From UMGS172 sp045587185 (GTDB taxonomy: Bacteria > Bacillota > Clostridia > Oscillospirales > Acutalibacteraceae): a DNA stretch of 64,000 nucleotides. The stretch spans positions 1 to 64,000 of the forward strand of contig JAZNBS010000018.1 in the NCBI GenBank assembly GCA_045587185.1, written 5' to 3'. A program made the position numbers and the translations under genes. Every line of letters begins with the position of its first letter. Within the stretch, counting starts at the first letter, position 1. This document shows, in pieces, positions 25,302-33,913 of this stretch. A model generated the notes under the pieces. The model saw only the letters and a program-made list of their open reading frames with translations, was not told the DNA's origin and searched no databases.

Positions 25302-26621
25302 TACAACATCGATTTTGTTTATATTGTAGTATTTTAATACCTTTATGGTATCTTCGGTTATAACTTCACCGCTCATTACAGGCGGTACCGCAGGCGGACA
25401 CGCAACATTCGGTGCCGCGCAGATGCGCCCTTGCGCCGATTCGATTTCCACAGTCTCCTGCTCGGAAAACAAAGCCTTTCGTATGCGCATTTTTTGCTCG
25501 CCTTTACAAAAAAGCAACCTAAAAGATGGCCTTGCATCACCTTTTTTGACCGATAAAAGCACGGTTTTTAACATTTCATAGACCGCATCATCAACAAAAG
25601 GTGTGAACATCATTACCACAACATCGCGGTCACAGAACTCACACTCAACACCGTTTTTGCGGAGCATTTCGGCTATTTCTTCACCGCTAGCACCAAATCC
25701 GCCGCAATCCAAAGTAATCTTGAGTGGTTCATCACCCTTTAAAATCCAACCGATTTTTGAAAATCCGGTTTTCAGACGGTTTATCTTTTTCACGGTTTGG
25801 TATAAAAGTTCTCTAAATTCTTCATCCAAAACCTTATTGCACATATCAAGTGACTGCAAAATTAAGTATGACGGACTTGTTGAAGAAAAAACCGACAGAA
25901 ACCGTCTTGCATTACGGCAGAAACTCTTATCCGCATCCTTAGAAATGTGCAGATAAGCACCGCCCGTAAGTACGGGTAAGGTCTTATGAGCCGAATCACA
26001 GCACATATCGGCACCTAGATGTATGGGGTGCACGCTTTCTTCCAAAAATGCGAGGTAAGCCCCGTGAGCATTATCGACAAGCAGTGGTACCCCAAATCTG
26101 TGACATACCTTTGCAAGACCTTTTATATCCTGCACATTACCGAGATAATCAGGTGAAGTTACATAAACCGCGCTTGGCAACCTTTGCATACTCTTGAGTT
26201 TATCACCCAATACGTCAGGCGATATAACGCAACTGCAGATGTGACTGCCGTTTTGAGGGTAAAGCCATTCAACATCCAAATCGAGCAATGCCGCGCCGTA
26301 TAAAAACGCTTTGTGGACGTTTCTTGCGGCAAGAACCGTCTTTTCCTTGCCGTTAGTGGCTATGGAAAGCATGGCCTTTATACACAGCGATGAGCCTTCG
26401 GTGGAATAAAATGTATGAGCAGTTTCAAATAGTTGGGTTGCATTGTTTTCGCTCTCCAGAATAATTCCCTCTGGCGAATAAAGCACATCTGCGCCTTCTA
26501 TTTCGGTAATATCAAGATGTTCAACGCCCAGAACTTCTCTCCCCTTATGTCCGGGCATATGCAGCCGGGCAGTTTTGCTCTCGGCATAGTTCTTTACAAA
26601 ATCTGCTATGGGTGTCTTCAT
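25296..26621 (-). CDS. Orn/Lys/Arg decarboxylase-family PLP enzyme
   Basis: 441 aa fold-type I PLP enzyme. The N-terminal ARLHMPGHKG motif, PLLVDNAHGAY (D183, H186) and the Schiff-base lysine K213 in DSAHKTLPVLTGG are those of the Orn/Lys/Arg decarboxylase major domain. A C-terminal domain with CPPAVPP resembles OKR_DC_1_C. Members of this short group are often annotated as lysine or arginine decarboxylases, or as aminotransferases, without proof. The start at 26621 overlaps the scfB stop by 4 bases (ATGA), giving translational coupling to the SCIFF maturase. The substrate is unknown. Confidence 0.85.
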   Translation of the reverse strand: MKTPIADFVKNYAESKTARLHMPGHKGREVLGVEHLDITEIEGADVLYSPEGIILESENNATQLFETAHTFYSTEGSSLCIKAMLSIATNGKEKTVLAARNVHKAFLYGAALLDLDVEWLYPQNGSHICSCVISPDVLGDKLKSMQRLPSAVYVTSPDYLGNVQDIKGLAKVCHRFGVPLLVDNAHGAYLAFLEESVHPIHLGADMCCDSAHKTLPVLTGGAYLHISKDADKSFCRNARRFLSVFSSTSPSYLILQSLDMCNKVLDEEFRELLYQTVKKINRLKTGFSKIGWILKGDEPLKITLDCGGFGASGEEIAEMLRKNGVECEFCDRDVVVMMFTPFVDDAVYEMLKTVLLSVKKGDARPSFRLLFCKGEQKMRIRKALFSEQETVEIESAQGRICAAPNVACPPAVPPVMSGEVITEDTIKVLKYYNINKIDVVK

Positions 26622-27991
26622 TCTTCGGCCTCTGCAACCTTTATCATAACGGCACATTCCATTCTCTTCTTAAATAGTTCGCAACCGTACTCGTAAACAC
26701 CGTTTATCTTGCCTGTTGCGTGATAAGAGTTGGCGGCGCAACCGCCCGAGCAATAAAGTTTTGCCCAACAATCCTTACATTCGGGACGGGCGTAAGCGTT
26801 ACAACTTCTGAACTCATCCTGTGCCGCTTTGTTGGTAACACCCTTCCATACGTCACCAAGACTGTATTTGGGGTCACCGACAAACTGATGGCAGGGATAA
26901 AGTTCACCCCACGGGGTAACCGCCATATATTCGGTGCCCGAACCACAACCCGTTATACGCTTATAGATGCAAGGACCCTCAGTAAGGTCAATCATATAGT
27001 GATAGAAAGTAAATCCCTCGCCCTTTTTCTTTCGGCGAATCATCTCTACCGCCAACTTCTCATACTGTTCAAACAGTTTAGGCAAATCTTCCTCGGTCAA
27101 TGCATATGGGTCATTGGGGGGACACACAACCGGCTCCATACTGAGTTCCTTGAAACCTAGGTCGGCCATATGAAAAATATCCTCAGTGAAATCAACATTA
27201 TTATGGGTAAAAGTTCCCCGCATATAATAGTCCCTACCGCCTCGCTTTTGCACTAACCGTTGGAATTTGGGCACGATATCCTCATAACTGCCCTTGCCGT
27301 TATAGTATTTTCTAAAGTGGTCGTGAACTGACTGTCTGCCGTCAAGACTCAAAACAACGTTGCACATCTCTTTGTTGAGATAGTCAATTATTTCGTCGTC
27401 AAGCAAAACACCGTTAGTAGTCAGCGTGAAACGGAAGTTTTTGTTATACTGTTTTTCAACGCTTCTTGCATACTGTACCAGTTGTTTCACGACCTCCCAA
27501 TTCATCAAGGGCTCGCCGCCAAAAAAATCCACCTCAAGGTTTCTGCGTGTGCCCGAATTGGCAATGAGGAAATCACACGCCTGCTTACCCACCTCAAAGG
27601 TCATTAAAGCACGGTCACCCTGATATTTGCCCTGTCTTGCAAAGCAATAAGAACAGTTGAGATTGCAGGTGTGGGCAACGTGCAGACACATAGCCTTTAC
27701 AACATTACTGTTGTTCTTGAAATCTATTGCAAGATTCTCATAAACGTCTTGTGAAAACAGTTTACCCTGTTTTTCAAGTTCAGCAACATCGCACAAACAT
27801 TCTGAAATCTCTTCTTCCGTAACGTCAGGTTGGTCTTTATATTTTTCCAATATGTAGGCAGTTATTTGCTCGGTTGTATTGGATTTATACATTTCTATAA
27901 TATCATAAGCGACTTCATCAACCGAGTGCACCGACCCACTACAGGTGTCAAGCACGATATTATAACCGTTGAGTTTATAACAGTGTACCAT
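26618..27991 (-). CDS. scfB: SCIFF peptide radical SAM maturase (thioether-forming)
   Basis: 457 aa. An N-terminal RiPP-recognition-like segment (residues about 1-90) precedes the radical SAM core with CNLNCSYC (C109, C113, C116). The C-terminal SPASM region holds cysteines in CGSGTEY, YPCHQF, CKDCWAKLYCSGGC and CELF that ligate auxiliary Fe-S clusters. The family forms cysteine-to-alpha-carbon thioether links in the SCIFF peptide, and the precursor lies immediately upstream. GGAG lies 7 bases before the ATG. The last codons overlap the downstream PLP enzyme gene. Confidence 0.95.
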   Translation of the reverse strand: MVHCYKLNGYNIVLDTCSGSVHSVDEVAYDIIEMYKSNTTEQITAYILEKYKDQPDVTEEEISECLCDVAELEKQGKLFSQDVYENLAIDFKNNSNVVKAMCLHVAHTCNLNCSYCFARQGKYQGDRALMTFEVGKQACDFLIANSGTRRNLEVDFFGGEPLMNWEVVKQLVQYARSVEKQYNKNFRFTLTTNGVLLDDEIIDYLNKEMCNVVLSLDGRQSVHDHFRKYYNGKGSYEDIVPKFQRLVQKRGGRDYYMRGTFTHNNVDFTEDIFHMADLGFKELSMEPVVCPPNDPYALTEEDLPKLFEQYEKLAVEMIRRKKKGEGFTFYHYMIDLTEGPCIYKRITGCGSGTEYMAVTPWGELYPCHQFVGDPKYSLGDVWKGVTNKAAQDEFRSCNAYARPECKDCWAKLYCSGGCAANSYHATGKINGVYEYGCELFKKRMECAVMIKVAEAEE

Positions 27992-28015
27992 AAATTACTC
28001 CATATCATAAAAGAA

Positions 28016-28071
28016 GCCGCCTTCAAAAAGAGATGCGGTTGGGGACAATCGCATCTCCCTTATAAGGCGGC
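28016..28071 (-). terminator. Attenuator-like two-part hairpin between scfA and scfB
   Basis: An outer stem, GCCGCCTT (28016-28023) with AAGGCGGC (28064-28071), encloses an inner stem, GAGATGCG (28030-28037) with CGCATCTC (28050-28057). On the minus strand it is followed by TTCTTTTATG. It probably ends most scfA transcripts and lets some continue into scfB. Confidence 0.65.
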
Positions 28072-28090
28072 GTTCCTCTTTTTAGTAAAA

Positions 28091-28237
28091 TTACTTGTTA
28101 GCGTTCTCGCATTTCTGGTTAGCAACACCGCAAGAGGTTTTGCAAGCAGACTGGCAGGAAGTCTGGCACTCGCCACAGCCACCGGTCTTAACGCTCTTGT
28201 TCATATCTCTGGTTTCAATAGTCTTAATTCTGCTCAT
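28091..28237 (-). CDS. scfA: SCIFF precursor peptide (six cysteines in forty-five residues)
   Basis: 48 aa. It starts MSRIKTIETRDMNKSVKT, a leader typical of SCIFF, followed by a Cys-rich core with six cysteines at 21, 24, 28, 32, 36 and 43 interspersed with Gly, Ser and Thr. It is the substrate of ScfB, which installs thioether bridges. The biological role of the mature peptide is unknown. The start at 28237 is fixed by AAAGGAG 8 bases upstream; an upstream in-frame extension is rejected. A near-consensus promoter lies 50 bases before it. Confidence 0.95.
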   Translation of the reverse strand: MSRIKTIETRDMNKSVKTGGCGECQTSCQSACKTSCGVANQKCENANK

Positions 28238-28289
28238 CGTAATTACTCCTTTAATAGCAATAGCGGGAAACCGCTTATTTTCGCCTATA

Positions 28290-28318
28290 ATTTTAACACA
28301 ACAGACCTTTTCTGTCAA
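28290..28318 (-). promoter_or_regulatory. scfA promoter
   Basis: Minus strand TTGACA (28313-28318), 17 bases, TAAAAT (28290-28295). The 5' UTR contains a small AGCGG/CCGCT hairpin. Confidence 0.75.
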
Positions 28319-28336
28319 GTGTAAATCAACTCAAAA

Positions 28337-29326
28337 CTACCGTTCTTCGCGGAAATAAGAAAGCCCAAGGCTTGCGGGTGGTTGATTCTCCCGTTTTTTC
28401 TGAATGCTTATGATGATAAGCACTATAATAGTAACAACATAAGGCAACATATTGATGAGTTCCTTGGAACTTGAAGAAAGACCCGGAATATAAACACACA
28501 GGATATACAAACCACCGAAAAGATACGACGAAAGTATGGACATTCTGGGCTTCCAAATAGCAAAAATAACGATTGCAATGGCGAGCCATCCACGGTCACC
28601 GAAGCCGTTATTGGTCCATGCACCGCCTGTGTAGTCCATAACAAAGTAAAGTCCGCCAAAACCTGCAATAACAGCGCCGATACAGGTTGCAAAATATTTA
28701 TATTTTACAACATCAATACCTGCGGAATCGGCCGTTGCGGGGTTTTCACCGACAGCGCGGAGATTAAGCCCCACCCTTGTTCTGTTCAGTACAAACGAAG
28801 CCACAAAAGCAATCGCAATGGCGAGGTATACCATAAATCCAAAAGAAAGAAATGTGGTGCCGAAAAGGCCAAGGTCATCTGCGAAAGGCAACGATTTTTT
28901 GAAGGCAGCACCACAATTCATAAGCGAGATTGAACCGCTTTCGCCAAAGAATTTCAAAAGTGAGCCACCAAAGAAATTACCGATACCGATACCGAAAGTG
29001 GTAAGTGCAAGACCCGTGACGTTCTGATTGGCGCGCAATGTTATCGTTAGTAAACTGTATATCAAAGCCATAATAAGCGATCCCAAAATGCAACTGAGCA
29101 ACGGTATAAACATACAAAGAAATGCTATAGGCTCCTCTGTGTAATGTTCGTAAAGATAGCCGCCAATAATTCCTGAAATTCCGCCAACGTACATAATACC
29201 GGGGATGCCAAGGTTAAGGTTGCCGGATTTTTCGGTGATTATCTCACCCGTTGCGCCAAAGAGCAACGGTGTGCCCTGAATGATAGCCGCATTGATAAAT
29301 GCACAAATTGTACCTAACACCGTCAT
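28337..29326 (-). CDS. ABC transporter permease, BMP/nucleoside type (second permease)
   Basis: 329 aa BPD_transp_2 (branched-chain/ribose-type) permease with about eight to nine membrane helices. GATGEIITEKSGNLNLGIPGIM near the N-terminus and NPATADSAGIDVVKYKY in the coupling region are typical of the NupQ/YufQ subgroup. It forms the channel with the neighbouring permease. The start overlaps the preceding gene's stop by 4 bases. It is the last gene of the importer operon. Confidence 0.92.
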   Translation of the reverse strand: MTVLGTICAFINAAIIQGTPLLFGATGEIITEKSGNLNLGIPGIMYVGGISGIIGGYLYEHYTEEPIAFLCMFIPLLSCILGSLIMALIYSLLTITLRANQNVTGLALTTFGIGIGNFFGGSLLKFFGESGSISLMNCGAAFKKSLPFADDLGLFGTTFLSFGFMVYLAIAIAFVASFVLNRTRVGLNLRAVGENPATADSAGIDVVKYKYFATCIGAVIAGFGGLYFVMDYTGGAWTNNGFGDRGWLAIAIVIFAIWKPRMSILSSYLFGGLYILCVYIPGLSSSSKELINMLPYVVTIIVLIIISIQKKRENQPPASLGLSYFREER

Positions 29327-30432
29327 CCCTCCTTGTGTTTTGAACGCAAATTAACTTTATAGTTTATAAAAAATTCGCAACCTATGATGAAGAATATAAT
29401 AATACCCGTCAGAATATCGGAAACACTTTCATCAAGACGGAATGCCGTTGCAATCTCACCCGAACCTCTCTGCAAGAACACAATAAGGAACGAGGTTACA
29501 ACCATCATTGCGGGGTTGAATTTTGCCAACCACGAAACCATAATAGCCGTGAAGCCCATACCGCCTGCAATTTCCTTTGAAATAGTGTGGTTGGTGCCCG
29601 ATACCAACAAAAATCCTGCAACACCGCAAACCGCACCAGAAACAAGCAAAGTTCTGATAATAACCTTTTTAACATTAATACCGATATAACGAGCAGTATT
29701 CTCACTTTCACCGACAACCGAAATTTCATAACCCTGCTTACTATATTTAAGATAAATATACATTGCCACTGTAAGCACGGCAACCGACAAAATGTTAATG
29801 CCGTATCGCTGGTCGAAAATTTTTGGCAACCAACCAAGTTCGGTCTTTTGGTTAATGATACCCATAACACCTGAGCCGCTTGTTACCCAAACCGCAATCA
29901 TAAACGAAACCAACTGAATGGCAACGTAGTTCATCATCAGGGTGAAAAGGCTTTCATTGGTCCCCCACTGTGCCTTGCAAATGGCGGGAATAACAGCCCA
30001 GATAATACCGGCCACGATACTTGCAACAAGCATCAGGGGAATCAGTAATCCGTTAGGGATTGCCGAATCTCCGGCATAATGCATACAGGCGGCGGCGGCA
30101 AGACCGCCGACAAGCACCTGACCCTCTGCACCAAGGTTCCAGAATTTCATTTTAAAAGCAGGGGTGACCGCCAGAGAAATGCACAAAAGCATTGCCATTT
30201 CCTGCAAAAGGTTCCAAATCTTACGTTCGGTTCCGAAACTTCCCTCAAACATTTTGGAATAAACGTCCACGGGGTTAAGACCTGTCATAAGCACGATAAC
30301 TGCCGAACAAATGACCAAAGCGCCAAAAATAGCGGCCGCTCTGATGATAATGCCCGTAATCCACGAAGGAGCATCACGTTTGGTGATGTGTAGCAACGGT
30401 TCTCTGTGTTGCGCCAATTTTTTACCGCTCAT
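29323..30432 (-). CDS. ABC transporter permease, BMP/nucleoside type (first permease)
   Basis: About 369 aa with about nine helices. AFKMKFWNLGAEGQVLVGGL and SENTARYIGINVKKV are conserved in the NupP/YufP permease group. It works with the second permease and the double ATPase to import nucleosides or related compounds. The frame opens with GTG at 30435, but the ATG at 30432 has AAAGGAG at 8 bases. It overlaps the ATPase gene end by 11 bases. Confidence 0.92.
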   Translation of the reverse strand: MSGKKLAQHREPLLHITKRDAPSWITGIIIRAAAIFGALVICSAVIVLMTGLNPVDVYSKMFEGSFGTERKIWNLLQEMAMLLCISLAVTPAFKMKFWNLGAEGQVLVGGLAAAACMHYAGDSAIPNGLLIPLMLVASIVAGIIWAVIPAICKAQWGTNESLFTLMMNYVAIQLVSFMIAVWVTSGSGVMGIINQKTELGWLPKIFDQRYGINILSVAVLTVAMYIYLKYSKQGYEISVVGESENTARYIGINVKKVIIRTLLVSGAVCGVAGFLLVSGTNHTISKEIAGGMGFTAIMVSWLAKFNPAMMVVTSFLIVFLQRGSGEIATAFRLDESVSDILTGIIIFFIIGCEFFINYKVNLRSKHKEG

Positions 30433-31960
30433 CACTGTAACTCCTTTCGGTCTTGGTCATAAGAATTCCTATCTCTTCCTTTTTGGCGGTGCGACCGTCA
30501 ACAATACCTGTAACACGTCCTGAACCGATAACCATAATACGGTCACAAAGTTCTATCAGAACATCCAAATCTTCACCGACAAATATTACGGCAACGCCTT
30601 TTTTCTTCTGCTCATTAAGTAGATTATATATAGTGTATGATGAATTTATATCAAGTCCTCTTACAGGATAAGCCGCCATCAAAACGGTGGGAGAAGCCGC
30701 GATTTCCCGTCCTACAAGCACCTTCTGAACGTTACCGCCTGAAAGACGGCGTACGGGTGTTGTGGCTCCCGGAGTTACAACCTGAAGGTCGTTGATTATC
30801 TTGTTGGCAAGTTCTTTTGGAGCCTTGCGCTCAACGAAAACCGTTCTGCCTTTTTTATAACTCCTGAGCATCATATTGTCAATGATGTCCATATTACCGA
30901 CAAGGCCCATTCCCAATCTATCCTCAGGCACAAATGAAAGTCTTACACCGAGGTCGCGTATCTGCACGGGGGTTTTATCACGCAGATTTTCAACTGCGCC
31001 TGTTTTGGGGTTGTGATAAAGAATCTCACCCTCATTCAGATGTTGCAAACCTGCGATGGCCTCAAGTAATTCACGCTGACCACTTCCCGCGATACCCGCA
31101 ATACCCAGTATCTCACCCGACTTTGCAGTGAAACTGACATCATCCAGTAATTTTATACCCTCTCGGCTCATACAGGTTATGTCCCGCACAACAAGACGGT
31201 CACAAGGGTCAACAGGTTCACTGCGTTCAATATTAAGGTCAATCTTCTGTCCAACCATCATTTCGGTAAGTAAGGCTTCATCAGCCTCAGCAGTATTAAC
31301 AGTGCCGATATACTCACCTTTACGCAAAACCGCTACACGGTCAGAAAGTGACAGAACTTCGTGCAGTTTATGGGTAATGATAATAATAGCCTTTCCATCA
31401 TCACGCATCGAACGGAGAATTTTAAACAATTTCTGCGTTTCCTGCGGCGTAAGGACAGCGGTGGGTTCGTCGAGAATAAGAATATTTGCACCACGGTACA
31501 AAACCTTGATTATCTCAACCGTCTGCTTTTCAGAAACTGACATCTCATATATTTTCTTTTTGGGGTCAATATCAAAACCGTACTTGTCAGATATCTCCTT
31601 AACTTTTTGGGTTATTGCATTGATATCAAACTTGCCTTGGTTTTCAAGTCCAAGCACAATATTCTCGGCAGCAGAAAAAACATCAACAAGTTTAAAGTGC
31701 TGATGTATCATACCAATCTTGTAATCAAAAGCATCCTTCGGCGAGGAGATAACAACCTCTTCCCCGTCTATGAAAATCTGTCCCTCATCAGGGAAATAGA
31801 TGCCTGATATCATATTCATTAGGGTGGTCTTACCGCTTCCGTTTTCGCCAAGCAATGACAAAATCTCCCCGTTATTAACCGAGAGATTGACATCTTTGTT
31901 AGCTATTACCGAACCGAAACGCTTTGAGATATTTCGGAGTTCTATTGCAACTTTTCCCAT
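30422..31960 (-). CDS. ABC transporter ATP-binding protein with two nucleotide-binding domains
   Basis: About 512 aa. NBD1 has Walker A GENGSGKTTL, signature MSVSEKQTVEI and Walker B ILILDEPTAVLT. NBD2 has GIAGSGQREL in place of Walker A, RLSGGNVQK as signature, and AYPVRGLD, which lacks the DEPT acid; it is the degenerate half usual in this sugar/nucleoside ATPase class. It energises the BMP-type importer. M4 (31960) is preferred over M1, because AAAGGA sits 8 bases before M4 but abuts M1. Confidence 0.92.
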   Translation of the reverse strand: MGKVAIELRNISKRFGSVIANKDVNLSVNNGEILSLLGENGSGKTTLMNMISGIYFPDEGQIFIDGEEVVISSPKDAFDYKIGMIHQHFKLVDVFSAAENIVLGLENQGKFDINAITQKVKEISDKYGFDIDPKKKIYEMSVSEKQTVEIIKVLYRGANILILDEPTAVLTPQETQKLFKILRSMRDDGKAIIIITHKLHEVLSLSDRVAVLRKGEYIGTVNTAEADEALLTEMMVGQKIDLNIERSEPVDPCDRLVVRDITCMSREGIKLLDDVSFTAKSGEILGIAGIAGSGQRELLEAIAGLQHLNEGEILYHNPKTGAVENLRDKTPVQIRDLGVRLSFVPEDRLGMGLVGNMDIIDNMMLRSYKKGRTVFVERKAPKELANKIINDLQVVTPGATTPVRRLSGGNVQKVLVGREIAASPTVLMAAYPVRGLDINSSYTIYNLLNEQKKKGVAVIFVGEDLDVLIELCDRIMVIGSGRVTGIVDGRTAKKEEIGILMTKTERSYSDER

Positions 31961-32036
31961 TTTTTGCATCCTTTCGGTTTAATATATAAAACAAAAATCA
32001 ACCAAGCGTTATTTTTCTCTTTTATACATTAAAGAA

Positions 32037-32064
32037 TTCAGGCGGGGCGAGTGCCCCGCCTGAA
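32037..32064 (-). terminator. Strong hairpin between substrate-binding protein and ATPase genes
   Basis: TTCAGGCGGGGC pairs perfectly with GCCCCGCCTGAA around GAGT; TTCTTTAA follows on the minus strand. It probably lowers expression of the membrane genes relative to the binding protein, or protects the 3' end of the upstream message. Confidence 0.65.
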
Positions 32065-32076
32065 AGCAAAAATCAA

Positions 32077-33276
32077 TTATTCAGAGATACCGTCGATATA
32101 CTTAATGTCAAAGTAAGGAGCAGATCTCTTAGAGGACTCGGCGAATGCGCCGTTCTCAATAGCCTCGGTCTCAGGCTTAAAGTCACCCATATCAACTACG
32201 TCTGCAGTGTAGGTGGTAAGCTCTTGACCGTCCTTAGTAAAGGTCTTGGTATCAAATACCTTGAGTTCCTTGGAGATGAGCTTTGCTTTGATCTCTGCGA
32301 TTTTCTCAGCAGTGCCGGGAGCAGCAACCTTCTCGTTGAGTTCGGTCAATGCTACAGAACCGGTCTCGATAGTTCCGCAGTAATCGGTGGGGATAGCCTT
32401 ACCTGCCTTATAGTTCTCAATGATCATCTTGAAGTAAGGAGTCCAATCAATCTTGGAAGAAATGATAGCAGTGTTGGGGCCCATGGAAATGGTGCTGATG
32501 TTATAAGCAACGTTGGGAACACCCTTCTCTTCACAAGCCTTGGGAGCGCCTTCAGAGTCAGCATGCTGGCTGATAAGAACACAACCGCTGTTGATAAGAT
32601 TGAGAGCAGCCTCCTTCTCCTTGGCAATATCAAACCAGGAGTTGGTGTACTGAACCTTCATGGTAACAGAGGGGCAGATGTAACGTACGCCGAGATAGAA
32701 AGAGGTAAGACCCGAAACAACCTCTGCGTAGTTGAAAGCGCCGACATAACCAATCTTAGCCTGTTCAGCAGTAATTTTACCGTCAGAAATCATCTGGTTG
32801 AGTTTCATACCTGCAGCAACACCTGCAAGGAAACGACCCTCATAGATGGATGCAAAAGCATTGTGATAGTTGGGAAGATTCTCAGTCAAAGCCTTGGTGC
32901 CGGTTGCATGGCAGAACTGAACATCCTTGAACTCTTTTGCAGCCTGAATCATATAGGTCTCATGGCCGAAAGAGTCAGCGAAAATGATGTTACAACCTGC
33001 GTCAACAAGCTCAGCAGCTGCGTTATAGCAAGCCTCGTTTTCGCCAATGTTGACCTTAACAAGAACCTGTTCATCTTTAAGGCCAAGTTCCTTCTGTGCG
33101 GCATAGATAGCCTGAATGAAGTTGTTGTCGTAAGTGGAGTTTTCATCGTGCAGGCAGATGATACCGATCTTGAAATTGTCTTTAGCGGTATCGCTGTTAG
33201 TGTCTGCGTCGCTGCCACAAGCTGCGAATGAGAACAACATCACTGCGACCAAAAGAAGTGCGAGAAGTTTTTTCAT
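32077..33276 (-). CDS. BMP-family substrate-binding lipoprotein
   Basis: 399 aa. Signal MKKLLALLLVAVMLFS ends in lipobox FAAC, with lipidated Cys followed by GSDADTNS. The mature part matches the Bmp (PnrA/Med-like) periplasmic-binding fold: IGIICLHDENSTYDNNFIQA, AGVAAGMKLNQM and ISQHADSEGAPKACEE are recognisable. It captures nucleosides or purine-like ligands for the downstream ATPase and permeases. The start at 33276 has GGAGG at 8 bases; the upstream in-frame ATG lacks a site. The operon order is binding protein, ATPase, permease, permease. Confidence 0.93.
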   Translation of the reverse strand: MKKLLALLLVAVMLFSFAACGSDADTNSDTAKDNFKIGIICLHDENSTYDNNFIQAIYAAQKELGLKDEQVLVKVNIGENEACYNAAAELVDAGCNIIFADSFGHETYMIQAAKEFKDVQFCHATGTKALTENLPNYHNAFASIYEGRFLAGVAAGMKLNQMISDGKITAEQAKIGYVGAFNYAEVVSGLTSFYLGVRYICPSVTMKVQYTNSWFDIAKEKEAALNLINSGCVLISQHADSEGAPKACEEKGVPNVAYNISTISMGPNTAIISSKIDWTPYFKMIIENYKAGKAIPTDYCGTIETGSVALTELNEKVAAPGTAEKIAEIKAKLISKELKVFDTKTFTKDGQELTTYTADVVDMGDFKPETEAIENGAFAESSKRSAPYFDIKYIDGISE

Positions 33277-33300
33277 TTTTCTAACCTCCAAAAAATGTTT

Positions 33301-33319
33301 ATGTAAATTTTATTTACAT
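33301..33319 (-). other. Leader hairpin before the BMP lipoprotein gene
   Basis: ATGTAAAT pairs with ATTTACAT around TTT. It lies between a possible 20-codon upstream reading frame (33314-33376) and the ribosome binding site of the lipoprotein gene. Confidence 0.45.
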
Positions 33320-33422
33320 CAAAATAAAAAGCAAAAATCGGCGCAAAAATAAACGACGCTTGTCCTTTATCTGCAACCGACCTCCTTAAAAACATCTTTA
33401 AAAGTCAATTAACTACAGAAAT

Positions 33423-33451
33423 ATGTTACCACAATTAATACCGATTGTCAA
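33423..33451 (-). promoter_or_regulatory. Promoter of the BMP importer operon
   Basis: Minus strand TTGACA (33446-33451), 17 bases, TAACAT (33423-33428) with TGTGG extending the -10. The 5' UTR is about 140 bases. Confidence 0.75.
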
Positions 33452-33500
33452 CAAATTTTGACCGATTTTGCATTGGTAAACATAACACATTTTAAAAATT

Positions 33501-33533
33501 AAAGACCGAGCGGCAACACCGTTCGGTCTTTTT
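33501..33533 (-). terminator. Terminator of the ribosomal superoperon
   Basis: AAAGACCGAGCGG pairs with CCGTTCGGTCTTT (one wobble pair), 9 bases after the rplQ stop. On the minus strand it is followed by AATTTTTAAAATG. Confidence 0.75.
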
Positions 33534-33541
33534 GTTTAATA

Positions 33542-33886
33542 TTATTTCACAAGCTCGATGATAGCCATCTCTGCTGCGTCACCACGGCGAGGGCCGGTTT
33601 TGGTGATACGGCAGTAACCGCCGTTCTTCTCAGCATAAGCAGGTGCAATCTCAGCGAAGAGTTTTTTGCAAACGTCTTCCTTGGTGATGAAAGCAAGAGC
33701 CTGTCTGTAGTTAGCAAGATTGTTATCCTTAGCGAGTGTGATATATTTCTCGGCCATTGCAGCAACTTCCTTAGCTCTGGTAACGGTGGTTTCAATCTTT
33801 CCGTTTTCGAGAAGGAAAGTGACCATAGCTCTGAGCATAGCGGTTCTGTGATCGCTGGTTCTACCGAGTTTTCTGGTTCCGGGCAT
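33542..33886 (-). CDS. rplQ: 50S ribosomal protein L17
   Basis: 114 aa; starts MPGTRKLGRTSDHRTAMLRA, the L17 signature. It binds 23S rRNA near the tunnel exit. It is the last gene of the superoperon, 27 bases after rpoA and just before the terminator. Confidence 0.97.
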   Translation of the reverse strand: MPGTRKLGRTSDHRTAMLRAMVTFLLENGKIETTVTRAKEVAAMAEKYITLAKDNNLANYRQALAFITKEDVCKKLFAEIAPAYAEKNGGYCRITKTGPRRGDAAEMAIIELVK

Positions 33887-33913
33887 TTAACTCACTCCTT
33901 AATAAGAAAGCTA

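Noticed and set aside
32224..33231. Long plus-strand frame of 335 codons opposite the BMP lipoprotein
   Set aside because: It is antisense to a lipoprotein with a signal peptide, lipobox and family motifs, and has no ribosome binding site or recognisable domain.
33277..33422. Purine riboswitch in the BMP operon leader
   Set aside because: The three-way junction with paired kissing loops and conserved junction bases cannot be found.
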